DNA from: JAJAZB01 sp964244295
GTDB lineage: Bacteria; Bacteroidota; Bacteroidia; Cytophagales; Spirosomataceae
DNA length: 64,000 nucleotides
Assembly (NCBI GenBank): GCA_964244295.1
Contig: CAXTIG010000001.1
Location: forward strand, 284,847 to 348,846
Direction: 5' to 3'
Of this stretch, positions 1 through 7,598 are shown in pieces (positions within the stretch are counted from its first letter, which is position 1; each line of letters starts with the position of its first letter). A program made the position numbers and the translations under genes. The notes beneath the pieces are model-generated. The model ran no database searches. It was given only the letters and a program-made list of their open reading frames with translations, and had not been told where the DNA came from.

Positions 1-1
1 C

Positions 2-550
2 GTGATCAACGAATACTTCGGGCGGCCCGGCGTGAAGCGAATTTCGTACCTCACGGCGGGGCTGATCACGTACAGTTTCCTGATCATTTTCGCGGCCACG
101 CTCCTCGCCCCCGCCCGGTTTTGGCTCGATGTGAACGCCCAACCCGCCGGGTTCGACATCAACTACGCATTCGCCAAAATCTTCCGTCAGGGCATGGGCA
201 TCATCATCGGGTCGATCACGGCCTTTCTGGTGGCGCAGTTGCTCGATGCCACGATTTTTCAATACCTGCGCCGCCGGACGGGTAGCAAAATGATCTGGCT
301 CCGGGCCACGGGCAGTACGTTGGTGAGCCAGTTGATCGACAGCTTCGTGGTGCTGTACGTGGCGTTTTACGTGTTCGGAAACTGGACGATGGACCAGGTG
401 CTAACGGTGGGTTTTAACAATTACACTTACAAATTCATCATCGCCATCCTGCTCACCCCCCTCCTCTACCTCGCCCACGCGCTCATCGACCGCTACCTCG
501 GCAAAGAACACGCCGACCAACTTGCCAACGATGCGGCTTTGATAGAGTAG
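2..550 (+). CDS. Queuosine precursor transporter (VUT/YhhQ family), 5' partial
   Basis: Integral membrane protein that resembles the VUT/DUF165 (YhhQ) family, which imports queuosine precursors such as preQ0/preQ1 for tRNA modification. At least four hydrophobic segments are visible. The charged stretch with LLDATIFQYLRRRTG, followed by STLVSQLIDSFVVLY, is the typical family core, including the conserved D and Q residues in the membrane. The reading frame is open to the left edge, so the N-terminus is probably outside the window and the GTG at base 2 is not a proven start. The stop codon (548-550) lies inside the AGAGTAG/AGAGGAC repeat block that follows. Family assignment is good; the exact substrate is inferred. 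Confidence 0.8.
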   Translation: MINEYFGRPGVKRISYLTAGLITYSFLIIFAATLLAPARFWLDVNAQPAGFDINYAFAKIFRQGMGIIIGSITAFLVAQLLDATIFQYLRRRTGSKMIWLRATGSTLVSQLIDSFVVLYVAFYVFGNWTMDQVLTVGFNNYTYKFIIAILLTPLLYLAHALIDRYLGKEHADQLANDAALIE

Positions 551-645
551 AGAGGACAGAGTAGAGAGGACAGAGTAGAGAGCCTAGCGAAAGGCCAAAA
601 AGCTGTCTTTCCGCTAGGCTCTCTACTCTATCCTCTCTACTCTTC
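541..645. repeat. Heptad inverted repeat between convergent genes
   Basis: Heptads AGAGTAG and AGAGGAC alternate on the left (about 541-582). The complementary heptads lie on the right (about 617-645). Inside these is a GC-richer stem, AGCCTAGCGGAAAG-like, around a short loop (577-619). The whole can form one long hairpin and could serve as a bidirectional terminator for the two convergent genes. Both flanking genes end inside the block: TAG at 548-550, and TAG on the minus strand at 623-625. Confidence 0.8.
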
Positions 646-1375
646 TAAGGTTGTCCAACACCACCGCCGCCGCCACGCCCGCGTTGAGCGATTCGGCCCC
701 GCCGAAGCGGGGGATGGTGATTTTTTGGGTGACCAGGGCTTCCACTTCCGGGCTGATGCCGTTCGACTCGTTGCCGATGACCAGAAATCCGCCTGCCGGG
801 AATGCGAAATCGTGCAAGGTTGAGCCGCCGAGAAAGGTGCCGACGACGGGCACGTCGATTTGACGTAGGAAATCCGGCAACGACTGGTACCAGACCTGCA
901 TCCGGGCGAACGAACCCATGCTGGCCGTGAGCACTTTGGGGTTGTAAAAATCGGCGGTGGTTTCGGAGCAAATCACTTTCGTCAGTCCGTACCAGTCGGC
1001 CACGCGCAGGAGGGTACCCAGGTTGCCGGGGTCGCGGAGGTCGTCGAGCACCAGCACCCATTCATTGGGTTGGGCATTAAAATCCGCTTGATTTTTCGTT
1101 CTAGCCACGGCCAGGGCAGCGTTGTTGCTGGCGAAGGTTCCGGCCCGGACGAGGTCGTCGGGACTGGCTTCTTCGCAGCGAAATCGTTGCCCGGCTAGCC
1201 GAACTTCGTTTTCTTTGTAAAACGATTCGGTGGCAAACACGACCTCGATTTCAAAATCGGAATGGAGGAGTTCCAGCGTATTTTTGGCCCCTTCCACGAA
1301 AAAAAGACCCTGCTCCTGCCGGTATTTTTTCTGTTGAAGCGCCCGCAGACGGGTTTGCCAGGCTTTGGAAATCAT
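623..1375 (-). CDS. TrmH/SpoU family RNA 2'-O-methyltransferase
   Basis: SAM-dependent methyltransferase of the SPOUT (TrmH) class, 250 aa, acting on ribose 2'-OH of rRNA or tRNA. The N-terminal part (about residues 1-95) matches the SpoU substrate-binding domain (KKYRQEQGLFFVEGAKN). The C-terminal knot carries the three family motifs: LDDLRDPGNLGTLLRVADW, VIGNESNGISPEV, and LNAGVAAAVVLDNLRR. Which RNA it modifies cannot be read from sequence; RlmB- or TsnR-like roles are possible. The last seven residues, RRVERIE, are encoded by the flanking heptad repeat, so the C-terminus has been extended or overwritten by it. It is divergent from the TamL-like gene downstream. Confidence 0.88.
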   Translation of the reverse strand: MISKAWQTRLRALQQKKYRQEQGLFFVEGAKNTLELLHSDFEIEVVFATESFYKENEVRLAGQRFRCEEASPDDLVRAGTFASNNAALAVARTKNQADFNAQPNEWVLVLDDLRDPGNLGTLLRVADWYGLTKVICSETTADFYNPKVLTASMGSFARMQVWYQSLPDFLRQIDVPVVGTFLGGSTLHDFAFPAGGFLVIGNESNGISPEVEALVTQKITIPRFGGAESLNAGVAAAVVLDNLRRVERIE

Positions 1376-1396
1376 GGAGTTAAATAAAAATGAGGG

Positions 1397-1481
1397 GTCA
1401 CGCTGAGCGGAGTCGAAGCGCGGCTATACTTCGGAGAAAGTCTCCCGTTTCCAACCACCCTTCGACTCCGCTCAGCGTGAC
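1397..1481. repeat. Dispersed palindrome, 22-bp arms (CTGAGCGGAGTCGAAG type)
   Basis: A perfect 22-bp inverted repeat: left arm 1397-1418 and right arm 1460-1481, with core CGCTGAGCGGAGTCGAAG and a 41-base loop. It lies in the divergent gap between the RNA methyltransferase and the TamL-like gene, so it is not a simple terminator. From memory, this word recurs in many unrelated bacterial genomes as an intergenic palindrome. Confidence 0.8.
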
Positions 1482-1518
1482 ACCCTAAAACGTTCGCCTT
1501 TTCTCATCACAAACTTAC

Positions 1519-3951
1519 ATGGCGAAACGCCGGCTTCCCCTCTTTTTCGGTTTCGGTCTGCTGCTAGTGCTGACGGGCTGCGTGCGCGAGGCGACGGTAC
1601 GGACGGACGAATACCTGCTCGTGGGCCAAAGCGTGAAGGGTAACGAGGAAATCGAATCGGGAGAATTGCTCGCGCTGGTGCCCCAGCGGCCCAATCGGAA
1701 GATTATTTTCAACAGTTTCCTGCCTTACCTCGGCTTCTACCGCATCGGCGAACGGTTTTACAACAGAGCCCAGAGTCAGGACGAACTCCGCCGCCTGCTC
1801 GACTCTTGCCAGCGGCAGGCGCTCTTGGTCGAATCCGCTCCCCGCGCCCTGCGGCGGCTCCAGAACCGTTGTGAAAAACGCCAGCGTCGCCTCGAACGCC
1901 GGGTCGAACAAGGCAACTGGTTTATGCGGGTACTGGGCGAGCCGCCCTCGTACATCAGCCAGAAACTGGCCGAGCAAAACGCGGCTTCGATGAAAGAATA
2001 CCTCGTCACGCGCGGTTTTCGCAGCGCCAGCGTGCAGATGGCCTTTGACACCGCCTTGTTGTTTCGTCGGCAGATCAAGGTCATTTACCGGGTTTCCGAA
2101 GGCCTGGCTAGTACCTTCGAGCGGGTCGGCTACGAATCCCCGGAGCCTCGGCTCGACAGCCTGATGGAAGCCCGCCGCACGGAGTCGGGGTTGAAACCGG
2201 GCGGGCGTTTCGACCGCAACGCGCTCGATGCCGAGCGGCTCCGCCTTGAATCACTGTTTCGCGATAACGGCTACTACGGCTTCAGCCGGGCCGACATCGG
2301 CATTGTGGGCGTGGATACGTTTCGATCGCAACCCCGGAGAATCGACCCGATTTTTAGCATCGAACCACCGCGTCGTGGTCGGGAACACCCGTTTTTTCGG
2401 GTCGATTCCGTGTCGATGGTCGTCGATGGAACCCAAGCCGGGTTGCCCGAACGCAGCCGCACGGATGCCGATTTCAGCGGCATCCGCTACGTGTTTATCG
2501 GGCGCCGGTACTCGCCTCGTTTGCTCGATTCCAAACTCAGCGTTCGGCCCGGCAACGTGTACAGCCAGCGGCGCATCGCCGAAACCCAGCGGCGGCTCGG
2601 CACGCTCGACCAGTTCCGTTTTCCGGATATGCCCTTCGATACCGCGCGGCGGCGGCTCCAGATTTACACCAATCCGCTCGAAAAGTACCAGTTTTCGGGC
2701 GAGGTGGGGATGAACGTGTTCCAGGGCCTGCCGGGACCATTCACCAACGCCTCACTGCGCATCCGCAACATTCTGGGCGGGCTGGAATCGCTCGAACTGG
2801 CCGGGCGCGTGGGCGTGGAAGGGCAGACGGGGTTTATCGTCAACGACCGTCCCTACGCCAGTTTTGAAGCGGGCCTGAACGCCTCCCTTATTTTTCCGCA
2901 GATTCTGTTTCCGGGCCAGTACAATTTTCGGTTCAACAACTACAACCCGCGCACGCAACTCGGTTTGGGTTTCAACTTTTCCGACCGCCCCGATTACCAG
3001 CGCACCAACGCCAAACTGGCCGTTAGTTATTCCTGGCAAAAATCGCTGAATGAAACGTTTTACTTCTCCATTTTCGACGCCAACGTCAACAACTCCCGGA
3101 TTAAAGACCCCGCCTTCAGCAACTACCTCGACAGCCTCAACACGGCTGGTAATCCGCTGATTCGCAGTTTTCAGCGTTCGTTCGTGTCGAGCGTGAGCGG
3201 TTCCTACGTGTATTCCGACAACATTTTGGGGCAAAATCGCCGGGGCAGTTACTTCCGGCTCTTTCTCGAACTCGGCGGCACCACGCTCAATTTCACCCGC
3301 AACGACGAGTTTCCGATTCTGAAACGACTCTTCCAGGACGACCAGCTTCAGTTTTTCAAATTTTACCGCATCAACCCCGAATTCCGCTACTACCTGCCCG
3401 TGGGATTTCGCTCGACCCTGGCCCTCCGCGCCAACGCGGGCGTGGCCATTTCCTACGGCAGCAACGATGCCCTGCCCTACGAAAAATACTTTTTCGCGGG
3501 TGGCTCCAACAGCATCCGGGCCTGGCGACCGCGCCGCTTGGGGCCGGGGTCGTCGAACGATACCCCGCCGCAGGTGGACAAAGTTGTGGAGCAACCGGGC
3601 AACGTGTTGCTCGAACTGAACGCCGAGTTGCGCTTTCCGATTCTGAAAATCGGGGGGCAACTCAACGGAGCCGTCTTCCTCGACGCCGGAAATACCTGGA
3701 CCACGCGCCAATCGGCGGGGGAACGGCTGGGTCGGGCTGATTTTTCGTTTAGCCGATTTCCGCGTGAAATTGCCCTCGGCACGGGTTTCGGACTGCGGTG
3801 GGATTTTACGTTTTTCATCATCCGCGCCGATTGGGGCCTGAAAGTGTACGACCCCAGTTTTCCGGCCAGCCAGCGCTGGGTACTCAACAAAATCGCGCTC
3901 ACGGGCGAGTACCGGCCCAAACTCAACATCGGGATCGGATACCCGTTCTAA
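1519..3951 (+). CDS. TamL-like lipidated BamA/TamA-family outer membrane protein
   Basis: 810 aa outer membrane protein of the Omp85 superfamily. The N-terminus is a lipoprotein signal with lipobox LTGC (Cys about residue 21). A lipid anchor is the known distinction of the Bacteroidota TamL proteins from TamA. Residues about 30-390 hold POTRA-like repeats (for example SAPRALRRLQNRCEKRQRRL, then RRIAETQRRLGTLDQFRF). From about 400 to the end is a 16-stranded barrel pattern, with the GGSNSIRAWRPRRLGPG segment matching the conserved (V/I)RGY-type L6 loop motif, here as IRAWR. The chain ends in aromatic F. Likely role: insertion of outer membrane proteins with a TamB partner, which is not in this window. 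Divergence from a SpoU methyltransferase gene is a common arrangement. Confidence 0.88.
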   Translation: MAKRRLPLFFGFGLLLVLTGCVREATVRTDEYLLVGQSVKGNEEIESGELLALVPQRPNRKIIFNSFLPYLGFYRIGERFYNRAQSQDELRRLLDSCQRQALLVESAPRALRRLQNRCEKRQRRLERRVEQGNWFMRVLGEPPSYISQKLAEQNAASMKEYLVTRGFRSASVQMAFDTALLFRRQIKVIYRVSEGLASTFERVGYESPEPRLDSLMEARRTESGLKPGGRFDRNALDAERLRLESLFRDNGYYGFSRADIGIVGVDTFRSQPRRIDPIFSIEPPRRGREHPFFRVDSVSMVVDGTQAGLPERSRTDADFSGIRYVFIGRRYSPRLLDSKLSVRPGNVYSQRRIAETQRRLGTLDQFRFPDMPFDTARRRLQIYTNPLEKYQFSGEVGMNVFQGLPGPFTNASLRIRNILGGLESLELAGRVGVEGQTGFIVNDRPYASFEAGLNASLIFPQILFPGQYNFRFNNYNPRTQLGLGFNFSDRPDYQRTNAKLAVSYSWQKSLNETFYFSIFDANVNNSRIKDPAFSNYLDSLNTAGNPLIRSFQRSFVSSVSGSYVYSDNILGQNRRGSYFRLFLELGGTTLNFTRNDEFPILKRLFQDDQLQFFKFYRINPEFRYYLPVGFRSTLALRANAGVAISYGSNDALPYEKYFFAGGSNSIRAWRPRRLGPGSSNDTPPQVDKVVEQPGNVLLELNAELRFPILKIGGQLNGAVFLDAGNTWTTRQSAGERLGRADFSFSRFPREIALGTGFGLRWDFTFFIIRADWGLKVYDPSFPASQRWVLNKIALTGEYRPKLNIGIGYPF

Positions 3952-3993
3952 TGCTTTTCCTGCCATTCTGTCACGGCTGGGGCTAAAAACCGT

Positions 3994-4001
3994 TATCTTT
4001 G
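3994..4001 (+). promoter_or_regulatory. TAnnTTTG promoter box before miaB
   Basis: TATCTTTG exactly matches the Bacteroidota -7 element TAnnTTTG, 92 bases before the miaB ATG. No clear TTG -33 element lies at the expected distance, so this is a half-site call. Confidence 0.45.
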
Positions 4002-4007
4002 GACTTT

Positions 4008-4090
4008 TAGTCGATAATCGATCGGCCCGTTTGCTTTAGCTGACGGGCCAGGCTTGACTAACGACTGTTGACTCCCGACTATCGACTTTT
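4008..4090. repeat. GACTnnn heptads and hairpin in the miaB leader
   Basis: Five consecutive heptads of form GACTNNN (gactaac gactgtt gactccc gactatc gactttt) run at 4056-4090, almost to the miaB start. A degenerate complementary arm (TAGTCGATAATCGATC) lies at 4009-4024. Between them is a GGCCCGT/ACGGGCC stem (4023-4050). It lies downstream of the promoter box, so it would be transcribed and could fold over the start region. Confidence 0.65.
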
Positions 4091-4092
4091 CT

Positions 4093-5544
4093 ATGCAAAC
4101 CCTCGATATTCTCACTGACAGCGATAAAGCCGCCGCTGAACTCCCTCGCCTGCTCGCCGACGAGCCGGGGGCAGTGGGGAAAAAGAAATTGTACATCGAG
4201 AGCTACGGCTGCCAGATGAATTTTTCGGACTCCGAAATCGTGGCTTCGATTCTCAAGGACGGCGGGTACGCCACCACCTCCAGCGCCGAAGAAGCCGACG
4301 TAATTTTCCTGAACACTTGCGCCATCCGCGACAACGCCGAGCAGAAAGTCCGCAACCGGCTGGTTCACCTCACGGGCCTGAAACGCCGCCGCCCCGAACT
4401 CGTGGTAGGCGTGCTGGGCTGCATGGCCGAGCGCCTGAAAACGAAGTTGTTGGAAGAGGAAAAAGTGGTGGATCTCGTGGCCGGACCCGATGCCTACCGC
4501 GATTTGCCCCGGTTGGTGGAGGAAGCCGAAACCGGCCAGAAGGCCGTCAACGTGTTCCTGAGCCGGGAAGAAACCTACGCCGACATCGCGCCGGTGCGGC
4601 TCAATTCCAACGGCGTGACGGCCTTCATCAGCATCATGCGCGGCTGCGACAACATGTGCTCGTTTTGCGTGGTGCCCTACACCCGTGGCCGCGAGCGCAG
4701 CCGCGACCCGCACAGCATCGTGCGCGAAGCCGAAGACTTGTTCGCGCAGGGCTACCGCGAGGTGACGTTGCTGGGGCAAAATGTGGATAGTTACAAGTGG
4801 AAACAGGAAACAGGAGACAAGAAACAAGAGACCAGAGACAAAAATCAAGACTTGATTTCCTTTGCTAACCTGCTCGAACGGGTAGCGCTCGTCAGCCCCG
4901 AACTCCGGGTGCGGTTCAGCACCTCGCACCCGAAGGACATTACCGACGACGTACTTTTTACGATGAAGGCGTACGACAACGTCTGCAACTACATCCACCT
5001 GCCCGCCCAAAGCGGCAACTCCCGGATTCTGGCGCTGATGAACCGGACGTACGACCGGGATTGGTACCTCGGAAAAATCGACCGGATTCGGGCCATTCTG
5101 GGCGAAGACTGCGGCATCTCGCACGACCTCATCGCCGGATTTTGCTCGGAAACCGAGGAAGAACACCGCGATACGCTCAACCTGATGGAATTGGTGAAAT
5201 TCGACTTCGGCTTCATGTTTTTCTACTCCGAACGCCCCGGCACCCCGGCGGCCAAAAAGTTGGTGGACGACGTGCCTGAACCCGTAAAAAAACGCCGCCT
5301 CAGCGAAATCATCGCCCTCCAGCAGCAGCACAGCCTGGCCCGCAACCAACGCGCAATGGGGCGCACGCACCGGGTACTGGTCGAAGGCGTTTCCAAACGC
5401 TCTGACGACTTCCTCCAGGGCCGCAACGACCAGAACAAAGTCGTGGTATTCCCCAAAGAAAATTTCCAAAAAGGCCAGTACGTCAACGTGGTCGTCACCG
5501 ACTGTACGGCGGCGACGCTGATTGGTCAAGCACTGAGTGACTGA
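4093..5544 (+). CDS. miaB: tRNA-2-methylthio-N6-dimethylallyladenosine synthase MiaB
   Basis: Radical-SAM methylthiotransferase that converts i6A37 to ms2i6A37 in tRNA. The N-terminal UPF0004 domain has its cluster-binding cysteines (C40 in SYGCQMNFSDSE, then NTCAIR and GCMAERLK). The radical-SAM cluster motif is CDNMCSFC (C185, C189, C192), followed by VPYTRGRERSR. A C-terminal TRAM domain begins around residue 410. The length of 483 aa is longer than E. coli MiaB (474). Residues about 237-252 (KQETGDK KQETRDK NQD) form a low-complexity loop encoded by seven tandem heptads (4801-4849). It sits between LLGQNVDSYKW and the FANLLERV helix, a loop known to vary in this phylum. The stop codon falls in the TGACTGAG repeat that follows. 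Confidence 0.96.
   Translation: MQTLDILTDSDKAAAELPRLLADEPGAVGKKKLYIESYGCQMNFSDSEIVASILKDGGYATTSSAEEADVIFLNTCAIRDNAEQKVRNRLVHLTGLKRRRPELVVGVLGCMAERLKTKLLEEEKVVDLVAGPDAYRDLPRLVEEAETGQKAVNVFLSREETYADIAPVRLNSNGVTAFISIMRGCDNMCSFCVVPYTRGRERSRDPHSIVREAEDLFAQGYREVTLLGQNVDSYKWKQETGDKKQETRDKNQDLISFANLLERVALVSPELRVRFSTSHPKDITDDVLFTMKAYDNVCNYIHLPAQSGNSRILALMNRTYDRDWYLGKIDRIRAILGEDCGISHDLIAGFCSETEEEHRDTLNLMELVKFDFGFMFFYSERPGTPAAKKLVDDVPEPVKKRRLSEIIALQQQHSLARNQRAMGRTHRVLVEGVSKRSDDFLQGRNDQNKVVVFPKENFQKGQYVNVVVTDCTAATLIGQALSD
4801..4849 (+). repeat. Heptad tandem repeat inside miaB
   Basis: Seven degenerate heptads read aaacagg aaacagg agacaag aaacaag agaccag agacaaa aatcaag. With period 7, the translated repeat is a 7-residue unit, KQETxDK. 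The reading frame is kept and no conserved MiaB motif is interrupted. Confidence 0.85.
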
Positions 5545-5612
5545 GTGACTGAGTGACTGAGTGAAGTTGGATTTTTCACTCAATCACTCAATCACTCAAT
5601 CACTCAATCATT
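5532..5612. repeat. TGACTGAG / ACTCAATC inverted octamer block
   Basis: The left arm (5532-5564) is four copies of an octamer, TGACTGAG. The right arm (5576-5612) is about five copies of ACTCAATC. The two arms are largely complementary across an 11-base loop. The block fills the gap between the miaB stop (TGA 5542-5544, itself part of the repeat) and the ATG at 5618 of the next gene. Confidence 0.85.
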
Positions 5613-5617
5613 TAGTT

Positions 5618-6943
5618 ATGACTCCCCAGGAACTCCAATCCATTAAATCCCGCTACGGCATCATTGGCAACGCGCCCGCGCTCAACTACGCCATTCAGGT
5701 GGCGGCGCAGGTGGCCCCGACCGACCTGACGGTGCTGATTAACGGCGAAAGCGGCAGCGGGAAAGAATCGTTTTCCAAAATCATCCACAGCCTCAGCGCC
5801 CGCAAACACGGCAACTTCATCGCCATCAACTGCGGAGCCATTCCCGAGGGCACCATCGATTCGGAATTGTTCGGTCACGAAAAAGGCTCGTTCACCGGGG
5901 CCGAAGCCGCCCGCAAGGGGTATTTCGAGGAAACTAACCACGGGACGATTTTTTTGGATGAAATCGGTGAACTGCCTTTAGGCACCCAGGCGCGGCTGTT
6001 GCGCGTGCTTGAAAACAAGGAATTCATCCGCGTTGGCTCTTCGAAATCGCAGAAAACCGACGTGCGCGTGGTGGCGGCGACCAACGTGAATTTGTTGCAG
6101 GCCGTCGAGCGCGGTCAGTTTCGGGAAGATTTGTACTACCGCCTCAACACGGTGCCCATCGCGGTGCCGCCCCTCCGCGACCGGGGCGAAGACGTGGTGC
6201 TGCTGTTCCGCAAATTCACCGCCGATTTTTCAGAACGCCTGCGCATTTCGCCCATCCGTCTGAGTGACGACGCCCGGCAATTGCTGATGAGTTATCGCTT
6301 TCCGGGCAACATCCGGCAGTTGAAAAACATCGCCGAGCAGGTCTCGATTCTGGAAAGCGAAAACCGCACCGTCAACGCCCAGACCCTCGCCCGCTACATT
6401 CCCGATTACGGAGCCAGCACCACGCCGAGCCTGATGCCCGGATTGAAAGGCGAAGGAAGTTTTTCGGAGCGCGAACTGCTCTACAAAGTGCTCTTCGATA
6501 TGCGCCGTGACGTGACCGAACTCAAACGGCTTTTTCTCGATATGGTTCATAACGGCGGCAACGGCAGCGAATTAGTGCGCAATCACCCCGAATTGTTCCG
6601 CAACGTGGAGGCCGAAGAAGCGGGCTACGCCGACAGTGCCGCTGCCCGCAACGCCAATTCGCGCCTGCTTTCGCCGCCTTCCAACGGCGTTCAGCCGGGC
6701 TTCCAGCCTGCTTTCCAACCGGGCGTCATTCAACTCAACGGGGCCGACGAAGAACCGGGCGTGGAAGACGTAACCGCTGAGACCGAAGACGATTCATTTT
6801 CGCTTGAAAAGCAGGAAAAACAGATGATTATCAAAGCCCTGCACAAAAATCACAACAAGCGCAAGTACGCCGCCCAGGCGCTCGGAATTTCCGAACGGAC
6901 GCTTTACCGTAAAATCAAACAGTATGAAATCGAGGAAGAATGA
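5618..6943 (+). CDS. Sigma-54-dependent Fis-family transcriptional activator without sensor domain
   Basis: AAA+ enhancer-binding protein, 441 aa from the ATG at 5618. An upstream in-frame ATG at 5561 would add 19 residues read from the octamer repeat, so it was not chosen. The AAA+ domain starts within 20 residues of the N-terminus, so no receiver, GAF or PAS domain is present. Walker A is GESGSGKE (43-50). The sigma-54 contact loop is GSFTGA (90-95) instead of GAFTGA. Walker B is IFLDEIGELP, and the arginine-finger region is FREDLYYRLNTVPI. A linker of about 120 residues, rich in E/Q/N, leads to a C-terminal Fis-type HTH (NKRKYAAQALGISERTLYRK). It lies between miaB and lptE/secG, a conserved Cytophagales order that hints at envelope control. 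Its targets are unknown. Confidence 0.9.
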   Translation: MTPQELQSIKSRYGIIGNAPALNYAIQVAAQVAPTDLTVLINGESGSGKESFSKIIHSLSARKHGNFIAINCGAIPEGTIDSELFGHEKGSFTGAEAARKGYFEETNHGTIFLDEIGELPLGTQARLLRVLENKEFIRVGSSKSQKTDVRVVAATNVNLLQAVERGQFREDLYYRLNTVPIAVPPLRDRGEDVVLLFRKFTADFSERLRISPIRLSDDARQLLMSYRFPGNIRQLKNIAEQVSILESENRTVNAQTLARYIPDYGASTTPSLMPGLKGEGSFSERELLYKVLFDMRRDVTELKRLFLDMVHNGGNGSELVRNHPELFRNVEAEEAGYADSAAARNANSRLLSPPSNGVQPGFQPAFQPGVIQLNGADEEPGVEDVTAETEDDSFSLEKQEKQMIIKALHKNHNKRKYAAQALGISERTLYRKIKQYEIEEE

Positions 6944-7487
6944 AATCAGAGGACAGAGGATAGTGGATAGAGGACAGAAATGGTGGTTGATTTTTATCTT
7001 TCCTCTATTCTCTATCCTCTGTCCACTCCAAAGTTGTGGTCCCTACTCCTTCACCGGCACCAAGTTGTCGCCGGATTTGAAGACGATCACCATCAACAAC
7101 TTCGTGATGAACACGGCGGGTGGACCGGCTAACCTGAGCCAGACCTTCACCGAAAAAGTAAAGGAATACTACCAGCGGAACACCAACCTGAAACTCAAGC
7201 CCGGCGGCGACGCCGATCTGCTCCTCGAAGGCAGCTTCGTCGGTTACGAACTTACGCCCATCGCCCCCACTGCCGCCGACCAGGCGGGCCTCAACCGCCT
7301 GACCATCACCGTGCAGGCCCGCTTTGTCAACAACAAAGACGAAACCCAAAACTTCGATCAGAGCTTTTCGTTCTTCCGCGATTTCCCCCAGGCTCAGAGC
7401 CTGAATCAGGTGGAGGCGGGGTTGGTGCCCGCCATTCTCGACCAGATTGTGCTCGATATGTTCAACAAGTCGGCGGGGGATTGGTGA
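6924..7487 (+). CDS. lptE: LptE-family LPS assembly lipoprotein
   Basis: 187 aa lipoprotein similar to the LptE family seen next to secG in Bacteroidota. LptE plugs the LptD barrel and helps deliver LPS to the outer leaflet. The mature part begins CGPYSFTGTKLSPDLKTITINNF, the typical LptE start, and has FSFFRDFPQ near the C-terminus. The signal peptide runs WWLIFIFPLFSILCPLQSC with lipobox LQSC at about Cys38. It overlaps the end of the preceding activator gene by 20 bases. Unusually, both the basic N-region and the hydrophobic core are encoded by the two arms of an inverted heptad repeat (6949-7032), with the frame open through both. Confidence 0.85.
   Translation: MKSRKNEIRGQRIVDRGQKWWLIFIFPLFSILCPLQSCGPYSFTGTKLSPDLKTITINNFVMNTAGGPANLSQTFTEKVKEYYQRNTNLKLKPGGDADLLLEGSFVGYELTPIAPTAADQAGLNRLTITVQARFVNNKDETQNFDQSFSFFRDFPQAQSLNQVEAGLVPAILDQIVLDMFNKSAGDW
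6949..7032. repeat. Inverted heptad repeat encoding the LptE signal peptide
   Basis: Left arm about 6949-6982: AGAGGACAGAGGATAGTGG and onward. Right arm about 7002-7030: TCCTCTATTCTCTATCCTCT and onward. The reverse complement of the right arm matches the left at roughly four of five positions. Both arms lie inside lptE, upstream of and within its signal sequence. Confidence 0.8.
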
Positions 7488-7492
7488 TTAAA

Positions 7493-7597
7493 GATGCTGG
7501 ATGCAGGAAACAAGATGTAAGATTCATGAGTCTGCGTAACTTGTTCTCCCCAATTATCCAGCCTCCAGCCTCCAGCCTCCAGCCTCCAGCCTCCAGT
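7493..7597. repeat. CCTCCAG heptads with partial opposite arm
   Basis: Five to six tandem copies of CCTCCAG (7558-7596) abut the ATG at 7599. A weaker complementary stretch (GATGCTGGATGCAGG) lies at 7493-7507, directly after the lptE stop. The block again fills the stop-to-start gap. Confidence 0.7.
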
Positions 7598-7598
7598 T

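Noticed and set aside
2752..3966. 404-codon frame opposite the TamL-like gene
   Set aside because: Antisense shadow without signal peptide or motif.
4036..5583. 515-codon frame opposite miaB
   Set aside because: Mirror frame of miaB; extends into repeat arms, which have few stops on either strand.
5532..5612. CRISPR-like array
   Set aside because: Units are 8 bases in direct contact without spacers and form inverted arms; no cas genes in the window.
5561..5617. Earlier start for the sigma-54 activator
   Set aside because: The 19 added codons are translated repeat words; homology to AAA+ activators starts after the ATG at 5618.
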